This document shows, piece after piece, positions 18,348 to 25,042 of a stretch of DNA of 64,000 nt; position 1 is the first letter of the stretch, and every line of letters begins with the position of its first letter. Under the pieces are notes generated by a model. The model did not search any database and was not told the origin of the DNA. It saw only the letters and a program-made list of their open reading frames with translations. The translations under genes were made by a program, and so were the position numbers. The stretch covers positions 119,867 through 183,866 of the forward strand of contig NZ_JANBWE010000005.1 in assembly GCF_024259515.1 (NCBI RefSeq). The letters run 5' to 3'. Origin of the DNA: Salirhabdus salicampi. Its GTDB lineage: Bacteria; Bacillota; Bacilli; Bacillales; Alkalibacillaceae.

Positions 18348-18728
18348 CTATTTTTCTGTTTTCATAAAATTGACAATTTCATCTGCATCAGATGTATTCA
18401 CCACAATTCCGCTATGGTCAATCAATATATAGGTTGGAAAATCGTCAATTAAGTGTCCATATTTTTCTAAGATTGCCTCCGATCTATTAAGGACCGCAGT
18501 TTCCGTTAAATTTATATCAGTAGATTCATTTAATTCCGAAACAACATTACGCATCTGTTGATATTGTGTTTCGATATCTTTATCAATAAAGGCTTTAAAA
18601 TGGTAATTTCCCTCTTCTGGTACATTCATCATCCCGCCTTCACTTTTGGAACTTTCCGTACATCCTACTACAAGGAAGAGAGACATAAACAGAATTAAAA
18701 AAGGATGTCTTTGCATCAATATACTCAC
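18348..18728 (-). CDS. small lipoprotein with thioredoxin-like C-terminal part
   Basis: 126 residues. GTG start at 18728 with AGGAGG 8 nt upstream; an ATG two bases earlier is in another frame and meets TGA at once. Signal peptide with lipobox V-V-G-C (Cys23). The end F-P-T-Y-I-L-I-D-H-S-G-I-V-V-N-T-S looks like the beta-strand/cis-Pro half of a thioredoxin fold, but the CXXC half is absent, so it is a truncated or minimal relative. No function can be assigned. First gene upstream of copy A of the repeat family. Confidence 0.7.
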   Translation of the reverse strand: MSILMQRHPFLILFMSLFLVVGCTESSKSEGGMMNVPEEGNYHFKAFIDKDIETQYQQMRNVVSELNESTDINLTETAVLNRSEAILEKYGHLIDDFPTYILIDHSGIVVNTSDADEIVNFMKTEK

Positions 18729-18809
18729 ATTTTACACCTCCTATTTTTTAACATGCCTATTCATAACTTTATAAGCAACACGGGCTACGGCATTGACAAC
18801 TCTCTGTTC

Positions 18810-18836
18810 ACTATTAGCACCCCTAAGTTGAATAGT
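18810..18836 (-). repeat. cassette repeat, copy B (partial)
   Basis: Minus strand TATTCAACTTAGGGGTGC, the left arm of the repeat, beginning directly after the stop codon of the acetyltransferase gene. No clear right arm was found. Confidence 0.5.
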
Positions 18837-18837
18837 C

Positions 18838-19347
18838 TTAAATAGTCAACTTAAAGTAAACAAACTTTACACGGTTTCCATTCATTATAAATTCTTCATT
18901 ACTTGTTGATATATGCTTAAACCCGCTTTTTTCCAAGACTTTTTGTGAAGCTATATTGTTAGTCGTTGTCTTCGCTAAAATCTGTTTAATACCTTGCTTG
19001 TTAAGAGTGTCTAATAACAGTTTCAATGCTCTGTTAGCAATTCCTTTTCCAGTATACTTTTCTCCAACTCTATAACCGATATAACCTAAATTACGGGATT
19101 TATCGATGTCTACTAAATTCATTCTTCCAAGAATTAAGCCAGTTTCATTTTTAATTAAATAATAATATGACAGCCCTTTAGTTTGCTCATCCAGTAAGGA
19201 TTCGTGCCTTAATGTAAAGGTTTCGAAATTATAATACTCCTCTCCACGACTTGGTACCATTTTCTCAAAAAAATCTCTGTTTTTAAGTTCAAATTCGTAT
19301 AACATTTTAGCATCATTTCGCTGCAGTTTTTCGAGTCTTATTTCCAT
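18838..19347 (-). CDS. GNAT acetyltransferase, RimJ/RimL-like
   Basis: 169 residues. GNAT motif A is visible as I-G-Y-R-V-G-E-K-Y-T-G-K-G-I-A-N-R-A (acetyl-CoA pyrophosphate loop), followed by the beta-strand and N-x-x-S-x-x-V-L-E-K-S-G-F motif typical for the RimJ/L group, where N-I-A-S-Q-K-V-L-E-K-S-G-F occurs here. Acceptor unknown: ribosomal protein, small molecule or antibiotic are possible. GAGGAAA precedes ATG 19347. Flanked by copies B and C of the palindromic repeat. Confidence 0.8.
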   Translation of the reverse strand: MEIRLEKLQRNDAKMLYEFELKNRDFFEKMVPSRGEEYYNFETFTLRHESLLDEQTKGLSYYYLIKNETGLILGRMNLVDIDKSRNLGYIGYRVGEKYTGKGIANRALKLLLDTLNKQGIKQILAKTTTNNIASQKVLEKSGFKHISTSNEEFIMNGNRVKFVYFKLTI

Positions 19348-19406
19348 AATTGTTTCCTCTTCATGTTATTTCTTAGATTATTGTTTAAAACTATTATCCT
19401 TATCAT

Positions 19407-19488
19407 GAAACTGCTCCTTTAGCACTACAAGAAAAATGAGCGGCCGATTAATAGCCCCTCTTGCACTCTTGCTCCCGTTTGTTTAATA
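19407..19488 (-). repeat. cassette repeat, copy C (divergent)
   Basis: Minus strand begins TTATTAAACAAACGGGAGC and ends TAGTGCTAAAGGAGCAGTTT, matching both arms of the repeat, with a diverged centre. It starts 10 nt after the HIT-family pseudogene stop. Confidence 0.6.
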
Positions 19489-19498
19489 AAACAATTAT

Positions 19499-19982
19499 TT
19501 AATTCAATTCTTTAGTTAGAGAGTTAATTGCTTCCATTACTTCTTTAATATTTTCTCTGCTGTTCATTTCATTTCTAGCATGAAGTAAAACAGGTCTAAC
19601 AGATTCAACGGAACGACCAAAATCATACATCCATTCGTATCTTGGGACCATCCAAGTATGAAAATGGTGAGTTGTATCTTCATTGTAAAAATAATACACA
19701 TACTCAATTCCTAAAACTTCTCTTTGAGCTTGTCTTACCTTTGATAGAACCTTTATATAATCTGATTTTTCCTCATCTGTTAATTCATCGAAACATTTGA
19801 TGTGACGCTTAGAGGCTAATATGATTAATCACCTTATTGGATATGCAACATCTTGATGTACATGGAAGTATTCTGTTTCAAATATTACTCCCCCGTCTGG
19901 TGCAATAAGTCCACTTGTCAGAGCACAACTTAAACACTCTACTTCAATTGTTTTACCATTCGATAGAGTTATCTTCCTCATA
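19499..19982 (-). pseudogene. HIT-family hydrolase, broken by frameshift and nonsense codon
   Basis: From ATG 19982 (AGGGGGTAAGAT upstream) the frame encodes M-R-K-I-T-L-S-N-G-K and E-C-L-S-C-A-L; near 19920 an extra base shifts the frame, after which homologous sequence continues as T-S-G-L-I-A-P-D-G-G, V-A-Y-P-I-R, then TGA at 19829-19831, then L-I-I-L-A-S-K-R-H-I-K-C-F and the histidine triad H-H-F-H-T-W. HIT proteins are nucleotidyl hydrolases/transferases acting on dinucleoside polyphosphates and similar substrates; the triad is intact but the message cannot give a full protein. TGA probably replaces GGA of the conserved P-G turn. The length, 484 nt, is one over a multiple of three, consistent with a one-base insertion. 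Confidence 0.78.
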
Positions 19983-20011
19983 TCTTACCCCCTGAAAAGT
20001 AATAACACTTC

Positions 20012-20086
20012 TTCAACTTATTTGCTCTTTAGTACAATAAAAAAGGAGCGATCTACTTCTTTAACTAACGCCCCCGTTTGTTGAAG
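20012..20086 (-). repeat. cassette repeat, copy D
   Basis: Minus strand opens CTTCAACAAACGGGGGCG, contains CGCTCCTTTTTTATTGTACT and closes AAGTTGAAG; outer arms CTTCAAC/GTTGAAG pair. It starts 10 nt beyond the stop of the 49-residue gene. Confidence 0.7.
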
Positions 20087-20096
20087 ATAGATATTG

Positions 20097-20246
20097 TTAA
20101 GATTGCTTTTCTTTTTTTAGTAAACGATATAAATCCATTAGCGTGCCGGCTGTAAAACCTGCAAAAAAACCTGTAGGACTTGGATTGTCAAGAAAAACTG
20201 TTGACCAAACTGCTCCGATAACTCCCAATATCCAGGTAAATACCAT
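20097..20246 (-). CDS. small membrane protein, 49 residues
   Basis: ATG 20246 with AGGAGG 6 nt upstream. The product begins M-V-F-T-W-I-L-G-V-I-G-A-V-W, has a second hydrophobic stretch around T-G-F-F-A-G-F-T-A-G-T and ends basic (R-L-L-K-K-E-K-Q-S). Two short membrane segments are likely. No family is recognised. It is one unit of the repeat-flanked array (copies D and E on either side). Confidence 0.7.
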   Translation of the reverse strand: MVFTWILGVIGAVWSTVFLDNPSPTGFFAGFTAGTLMDLYRLLKKEKQS

Positions 20247-20299
20247 ATTTCCCCTCCTTTTTTAGCACCCCAAAAATAAGTAGCAAATAGCCTTTCTAT

Positions 20300-20383
20300 T
20301 TAATTATACTGCCCCTTTAGTACAATAACTTCAACAAAAAAAGGAGCTTATCCTTCTTGTAGATAAGCACCCATTAGTTGAAG
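20300..20383 (-). repeat. cassette repeat, copy E (full form)
   Basis: Minus strand: arm CTTCAACTAATGGG, central hairpin GCTTATC-loop-GATAAGC, CTCCTTTTTTT, inner GTTGAAG, then TTGTACTAAAGGGGCAGT. It starts 7 nt after the stop of the acetyltransferase at 20391. Confidence 0.8.
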
Positions 20384-20390
20384 ATAATAG

Positions 20391-20924
20391 TTAGTTATAA
20401 TCTTTTTTTAGAAGACCATATATATCAATATCTTCGTATTTATCCCATCTTAAAATATCTTGTTTTAATGTACCTTCATAACTCAACCCAACTTTTTGCA
20501 TTACCTTTCCTGACGCTTTATTCTTGCTCATTACTGGAGCCCAGATTCGATTTAGATTCAACTCTTTAAATCCAAATTCAAGCATTTTCTTAGAAGCTTC
20601 TGTTGCATATCCTTTTCCCCAATAATCTTTGCCTACCCAGTATGCTAACTCGCCTTTATGATGATTTTTATCAATACGAATAGTCATAGTCCCTATAAGT
20701 TGTTTTTCACTTTTTAATATTACTGCCAACGGATAAGCGTCTCCATTTTCGATGAGTGACGAATGATTTTTAATCCAATCTTCAACTTTTTCTAATGTGT
20801 ATGGATAAGGAATAAAAGTAGTCTCTGCTACAGCTTTGTCGTCTCCTATTTTTTGAGCCCTCGGTGCATCACTTAAATCATAAGGTCTCAAAACTAAGCG
20901 TTCAGTTTCAAACTTTTGCAACAT
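20391..20924 (-). CDS. GNAT acetyltransferase, RimJ/RimL-like
   Basis: 177 residues, opening F-E-T-E-R-L-V-L-R-P-Y, the usual start of RimJ/RimL-type enzymes that acetylate protein N-termini or antibiotics. Motif A is Y-W-V-G-K-D-Y-W-G-K-G-Y-A-T-E-A, and the V-M-Q-K-V-G-L-S-Y-E-G motif follows, as in the family. It is unlike the array's other acetyltransferase at 18838, so the two are not a recent duplication. Substrate unknown. Lies between repeat copies E and F. Confidence 0.82.
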   Translation of the reverse strand: MLQKFETERLVLRPYDLSDAPRAQKIGDDKAVAETTFIPYPYTLEKVEDWIKNHSSLIENGDAYPLAVILKSEKQLIGTMTIRIDKNHHKGELAYWVGKDYWGKGYATEASKKMLEFGFKELNLNRIWAPVMSKNKASGKVMQKVGLSYEGTLKQDILRWDKYEDIDIYGLLKKDYN

Positions 20925-20976
20925 ATTTCAATCGTACCTTCCTTATCTGTTATTTTTGATAAAGTTTATCACATTA

Positions 20977-21060
20977 TTAAACTAAACTACCCCTTTAGTA
21001 CAATGACTTCAACAAAAAAGGAGCTTGTCCTTCTTGTAGATAAGCCCCCAATAGTTGTAG
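20977..21060 (-). repeat. cassette repeat, copy F (full form)
   Basis: Minus strand: CTACAACTATTGGGGGC, hairpin GCTTATC / GACAAGC (a G-T pair replaces A-T of copy E, keeping the stem), CTCCTTTTTTGTTGAAG, TTGTACTAAAGGGGTAGTTT. Located past the stop of the 100-residue membrane protein gene. Confidence 0.8.
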
Positions 21061-21123
21061 AATCGATTTACTTGCACCCGTTTATAAACAAAAAGTCAGC
21101 TTATGAACTCATACTATTAATCA

Positions 21124-21426
21124 TTATTTAAAGATATTTTGTATTTCCAATGGCTGCATTATCACGAAGTATGCCAGTATAAATGCAAACAAAAGAAACA
21201 TAACGGCGTTCACTTTTTTGTTCAAGTTCCACTTATAGCCCCAAAAATGGATTACTAAAAGGGAAAGCATATTCGGAAGTAAAGCAATGAGATATAACCA
21301 TATCACATTACCAAATCCGAGGTTCCCGTTCGTTAAAGCGCCACCTAGGAATCCAACAAACATGAGTGTAATAACAACCGGATATAACAATGCATTTAAC
21401 AAAACGTAGATTAAGGACGTTTTCAT
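21124..21426 (-). CDS. small integral membrane protein, 100 residues
   Basis: ATG 21426 was chosen because CAGGTGGG lies upstream; the frame is open to 21468 but that extension has no ribosome site. Three hydrophobic segments (L-I-Y-V-L-L-N-A-L-L-Y, V-I-W-L-Y-L-I-A-L-L-P and V-M-F-L-L-F-A-F-I-L-A-Y-F). No family recognised. Flanked by repeat copies F and G, the outermost unit of the array. Confidence 0.65.
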   Translation of the reverse strand: MKTSLIYVLLNALLYPVVITLMFVGFLGGALTNGNLGFGNVIWLYLIALLPNMLSLLVIHFWGYKWNLNKKVNAVMFLLFAFILAYFVIMQPLEIQNIFK

Positions 21427-21660
21427 AAAACAACCCACCTGAAAGAATATTATAACCCGTTCGTTCAACAGAGTTCATTTGCTCTCATTTAAAAATAGTC
21501 CAAAATTGCAACATTTCCATTTTCAAGGGGCGTATACGATTGCAGTATTCCTCTTTAACGCGTTCAAGGTATGGATAAATAAGCTACATAGTCAGTACAG
21601 GTAACACACAATACTTCTCTTTCTTTTCCTCAATTGTCCCACTGTCAAAAAAACATTTCT

Positions 21661-21690
21661 TATTAAACTAAACTGCCCCGTTGTGAACAA
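21661..21690 (-). repeat. cassette repeat, copy G (half form)
   Basis: Minus strand CACAACGGGGCAGTTTAGTTTAATA: right arm fused to a short left arm, like the minimal copy A. It marks the upstream border of the array. Confidence 0.6.
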
Positions 21691-21896
21691 GCTCGTTCTG
21701 TTTCTATCCATTTTAACATAAATTCCCAGAAAAACTTTATAAAAGTAGAACAACTCATTTATAGCATTATTTATCACATTTAAAATATAATATTTTTAGC
21801 ACCTATCTGTAAGCTGCATATAAATTTATGTACGTTTGTTATTTGTGATATGAATTCAGATGTTAAAAAACTTATAAATGTTGTCATATTAATAAA

Positions 21897-21935
21897 AATA
21901 GGAGCACGAAACGCTATGCGCTTTGTGCTCCTATT
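21897..21935 (-). terminator. terminator of the symporter operon
   Basis: Stem AATAGGAGCACGAAACGC / GCGCTTTGTGCTCCTATT with two mismatches and loop TAT, followed by TTTTATT on the minus strand, about 60 nt after the symporter stop. Confidence 0.85.
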
Positions 21936-21998
21936 GGTGTGTTATTTCTCCGAATACTGAATACGTTACTCTATGTCCACACTCTTTTTAATTTACAA

Positions 21999-23534
21999 TT
22001 ACATTTTTTCTTCAATTTGTCCGTGTTTTAATTCGTCTACGATTTGAACAGAGTGATCAGGCTGCTTCGTAAAATAACTTACTACGACTGTAGCTAATGT
22101 TGCGACAAGGAACCCAGGTACTGCTTCGTAAGTGACCCCGAAAAGAATGTTGGCAAACATTTGTTTTACGTCGGGTAAAAAGGCATATGTCCATTGTGGC
22201 TGCTGTTTTACTAAGATTACTGTAATTAATCCAAGAATCATACCACTTAAAATTCCTGCCCTCGTTGTACGCTTCCAGTAGAACGAAAGAAGTAATGTCG
22301 GACCGAAACATGCCCCTAATCCACCAAAGGCGAATAATACCATCCAGAAAACGAATTCTGTTGCGGAAAAGGCTAACAGTACAGCAAGTAACATAAATAC
22401 TACAATGGTTACCCGGCTATACAGGACAAGTTTTTGCTGTGGGATTTCTTTATCTTTCGCAAAGATTCGCTCATAAATATCTCGGATTACTGCACTTGAA
22501 CCGACTAATAGTTGACTGTCCGCACTAGACATAATGGCTGCGAATACAGCAACGAACAAAATCCCCATCGTTACAGGGTCTAACAATTGACTACCTAATG
22601 TTGTAAACACCGCTTCATGGTTGCCGTTTGGAAGTTCATCAACAGAGGCAAAAAATGCTCGTCCTGCTAATCCGACCCAAACAGCTCCCCAGCCCATAAT
22701 AACGTTCCAAAACGTAGATATTAAAGCGGCTTGGCGCATTTCTTTTACATTTTTCAAAGACATGTAACGAACGAGAATATGAGGGTTACCAGGACTTCCA
22801 AACCCAATTCCAAGTAAACCGACAATAGCACCAAATCCGAAGATCCAAATGCTCGTAAATCCATCTCCTTGTGTGTTCATCGCATCGATGATAGGACCAA
22901 TGCCACCTAATTTAATGATTGCAATAATTGGTAGAACAACTAATGATAAAAACATAAAGAATGCTTGTAAAACGTCTGTTTTACTAACAGCGTGGAATCC
23001 GCCAAGCATTGTATAAACTAAAATAATCGCTGCCGTTATCCACATACCTGTAGAAGAGGGAATATCGAAACTAGCAGAAAAGGCAGTTCCTCCACCGACA
23101 ATTTGTGCACCAACGTAAGCAATCATAAAAAAGATAATAATTAAGGAACTAGTCCAACGTAATAGGTGATGCTTATCGTTGTATCGGCTTTGTAAAATGT
23201 CTGGAATTGTAATACTTCCGGTCTTTTCACTGAAAATGCGGAAGCGACGGGCTACATAGAAAAACATAAATACTTCTACTGTAATAAAACCAGCTAATGC
23301 CCAAACTGCATTTAAGCCAGATAGAAAGGCCATTCCTGTTACACCAAGTACTAGCCAAGAACTTCTTCCGGAACTAACAGCACTAAGGGCAACTGTCCAT
23401 TTCCCTAAATTTCTTCCAGCTAAAAAGAAGTCGGATAAACCTCCAGAACTTTTCTTCGTACTAGATAAACCAATAACAACTAATAAAGCAATATACAATA
23501 CGAGAATCGCAAGCGTTATTGGATGTGCACTCAT
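21999..23534 (-). CDS. sodium:solute symporter (SSS family, PutP-like)
   Basis: 511 residues, 12-13 membrane helices. SSS features include A-G-R-N-L-G-K-W in the first loop, A-L-S-A-V-S-S-G-R-S-S-W-L-V-L-G and the core motif F-G-S-P-G-N-P-H-I-L-V-R-Y. These are close to the sodium/proline carrier PutP, so sodium-coupled uptake of proline or another small organic solute is likely, but the substrate is not proven. Its ATG overlaps the stop of the 35-codon upstream gene (ATGA), so the two are translated together. Confidence 0.88.
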   Translation of the reverse strand: MSAHPITLAILVLYIALLVVIGLSSTKKSSGGLSDFFLAGRNLGKWTVALSAVSSGRSSWLVLGVTGMAFLSGLNAVWALAGFITVEVFMFFYVARRFRIFSEKTGSITIPDILQSRYNDKHHLLRWTSSLIIIFFMIAYVGAQIVGGGTAFSASFDIPSSTGMWITAAIILVYTMLGGFHAVSKTDVLQAFFMFLSLVVLPIIAIIKLGGIGPIIDAMNTQGDGFTSIWIFGFGAIVGLLGIGFGSPGNPHILVRYMSLKNVKEMRQAALISTFWNVIMGWGAVWVGLAGRAFFASVDELPNGNHEAVFTTLGSQLLDPVTMGILFVAVFAAIMSSADSQLLVGSSAVIRDIYERIFAKDKEIPQQKLVLYSRVTIVVFMLLAVLLAFSATEFVFWMVLFAFGGLGACFGPTLLLSFYWKRTTRAGILSGMILGLITVILVKQQPQWTYAFLPDVKQMFANILFGVTYEAVPGFLVATLATVVVSYFTKQPDHSVQIVDELKHGQIEEKM

Positions 23535-23638
23535 GAATGGTCACCCTCTTTCTTTCCTGTGTGGATGTAGCAGACTACTCCTGTAGCGATAATTCCTAAT
23601 GGAATAAGGAATAGTCCAAGAATCATGTCAAAGTTCAT
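23531..23638 (-). CDS. symporter-associated small membrane protein, 35 residues
   Basis: ATG 23638 with GGAGG 8 nt upstream; the product is one membrane helix (M-I-L-G-L-F-L-I-P-L-G-I-I-A-T-G-V-V-C-Y) with a short charged tail. Its TGA overlaps the symporter ATG by the ATGA arrangement. Tiny single-helix proteins next to SSS carriers are known as symporter small accessory proteins; this one fits that description. Too short for ordinary gene callers. Confidence 0.75.
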   Translation of the reverse strand: MNFDMILGLFLIPLGIIATGVVCYIHTGKKEGDHS

Positions 23639-23822
23639 CTGTAAAACCTCCTAATGTAATTTGTTCTTGCTCGTGAAAATAATCATCTAGGTTAGTCTTA
23701 GAAGTTGTGAGGTTAAAACGAGGTGTACGTGGAAAAATCGGAAAATTTCGACACGCACTTTTATAACATTTCGATGAAACCATCGATATTCCTTCAATAA
23801 AATAAGAAAATTTTCTTAGGAA

Positions 23823-23844
23823 TTGATCACTATCCCGTGATCAA
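23823..23844. promoter_or_regulatory. palindrome in the symporter/reductase divergent region
   Basis: TTGATCAC-tatccc-GTGATCAA, an 8-bp perfect inverted repeat with a 6-nt spacer, 64 nt before the aldo/keto reductase start and in the shared upstream region with the symporter genes. No U-tract follows, so an operator for a dimeric repressor is more likely than a terminator (inference). Confidence 0.5.
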
Positions 23845-23907
23845 AAGGAAATGATAAATTGTTATCGAAAATACCTTTATACACATATGCAAAGGGAGTG
23901 CACATTT

Positions 23908-24891
23908 ATGAATTATCGTACTTTAGGCAAAACGGGATACGAGGTAAGCGAATTAAGCTTCGGAACATGGGCGATTGGAGGTCATTGGGGAAAAACAAAT
24001 GACGAAGAATCGTTAAATGCTCTAGCAAAAGCGATGGATCGGGGCGTTAACTTTTTTGATACTGCTGATGTATATGGGGATGGACATAGTGAGGAATTGT
24101 TAGCAAAGGCAACGAAAGGAAAGGAAGATGATATATATATTGCGACGAAATTTTGTCGAGCTGGAGATATTTATGACCCTGCTACTTACTCAGAGAAAAC
24201 AGTCCGTACATATTTGGAAAATAGTTTAAGACGGTTAAACCGTGAGGCGATTGATTTGTACCAAATTCACTGCCCGCCATTAGAAATTTTAAAAGAAGGT
24301 ACTGTTTTCACCGTACTTGATAAGTTAAAAGAAGAGGGAAGAATTAAACATTACGGAGTTAGTGTTGAAACAGTTGAAGAAGGTCTTTTCTGCTTACAAA
24401 ATCCTAATGTAAGTACATTGCAAGTCATCTTTAACATTTTAAGGCAAAAACCGTTAGAACAGTTATTACCGAAAGCGAAAGAACAAAATGTAGGCATTCT
24501 TGCCCGTGTTCCACTAGCAAGCGGACTGTTAACTGGGAAGTTTACGAAAGATGCAAGCTTTGAAGAAAATGACCATCGTCACTTCAATCGAGATGGACAA
24601 CAGTTTAACGTCGGAGAGACATTTGGCGGATTACAGTTTGAGAAAGGTGTAGAGTTAAGTGATGAGTTACGTTGGATAAGTGAAAACCGTGGAAATATGA
24701 CTCGTGCAGCACTACGCTGGATTCTCGACCAAGATGGAGTATCTTCCGTCATTCCAGGTTTTAAAACAGTAAAACAAGTAGAAGACAATTTAGCAGCAGT
24801 ACAAGTGCCATCTTATAGTGGAGAAGAGATAGAGAAGTTAAAGCAATTTTATCGTGACAAGGTGCATGAGTATATTCGGGGTGCCTATTAA
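23908..24891 (+). CDS. aldo/keto reductase
   Basis: 327 residues, NAD(P)H-dependent (beta/alpha)8 oxidoreductase. Catalytic residues are visible: Asp in F-F-D-T-A-D-V-Y-G (with Tyr), Lys in I-A-T-K-F-C, His in Y-Q-I-H-C-P. The end V-I-P-G-F-K-T-V-K-Q-V-E-D-N is the cofactor-binding motif. ATG 23908 with AAGGGAG 10 nt upstream is preferred to the frame opening at 23851. It resembles the YajO/IolS-type group acting on sugars or small aldehydes; substrate unknown. A palindrome upstream may control it. Confidence 0.88.
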   Translation: MNYRTLGKTGYEVSELSFGTWAIGGHWGKTNDEESLNALAKAMDRGVNFFDTADVYGDGHSEELLAKATKGKEDDIYIATKFCRAGDIYDPATYSEKTVRTYLENSLRRLNREAIDLYQIHCPPLEILKEGTVFTVLDKLKEEGRIKHYGVSVETVEEGLFCLQNPNVSTLQVIFNILRQKPLEQLLPKAKEQNVGILARVPLASGLLTGKFTKDASFEENDHRHFNRDGQQFNVGETFGGLQFEKGVELSDELRWISENRGNMTRAALRWILDQDGVSSVIPGFKTVKQVEDNLAAVQVPSYSGEEIEKLKQFYRDKVHEYIRGAY

Positions 24892-25015
24892 AAGGAGAAA
24901 CACCATGTGAAAATGAAAATACGGAAAATAATCCTTTGGAACTGGAGGGTACTTAGCCGATTATCCACCTGTTGTCTGCTATGACTGGCTACGAAAAAAA
25001 TTTATAGAATTAACG

Positions 25016-25042
25016 AAAGCGACGTGATACTCACGTCGCTTT
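25016..25042. terminator. bidirectional terminator between reductase and protease genes
   Basis: AAAGCGACGTGA / TCACGTCGCTTT, 12 bp with a 3-nt loop. Its right end overlaps the stop codon of the convergent protease gene. On the minus strand the sequence CGTTAATTC follows, a weak U-tract. Confidence 0.7.

Larger units (their letters stand above)
21469..21998. other. gene-free stretch right of the array
   Basis: 530 bp between the 100-residue membrane protein gene and the symporter. It holds repeat copy G (21661-21690) and the symporter terminator (21897-21935). A minus-strand 61-codon frame at 21592-21777 has no usable ribosome site and runs through the repeat, so it was not called. Confidence 0.6.

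Noticed and set aside
19829..19831. In-frame TGA of the HIT-family gene as another selenocysteine codon
   Set aside because: It replaces a conserved glycine turn, not a cysteine, and the same gene also carries a frameshift. A pseudogene is the simpler reading.
18319..21690. Reading the repeats as a CRISPR array or as canonical integron attC sites
   Set aside because: Repeats are separated by whole genes rather than short spacers. The arms do not carry the attC core GTTRRRY, and no cas or intI gene is present.
21592..21777. 61-codon minus-strand ORF beside the array
   Set aside because: It runs through repeat copy G and has no ribosome site.
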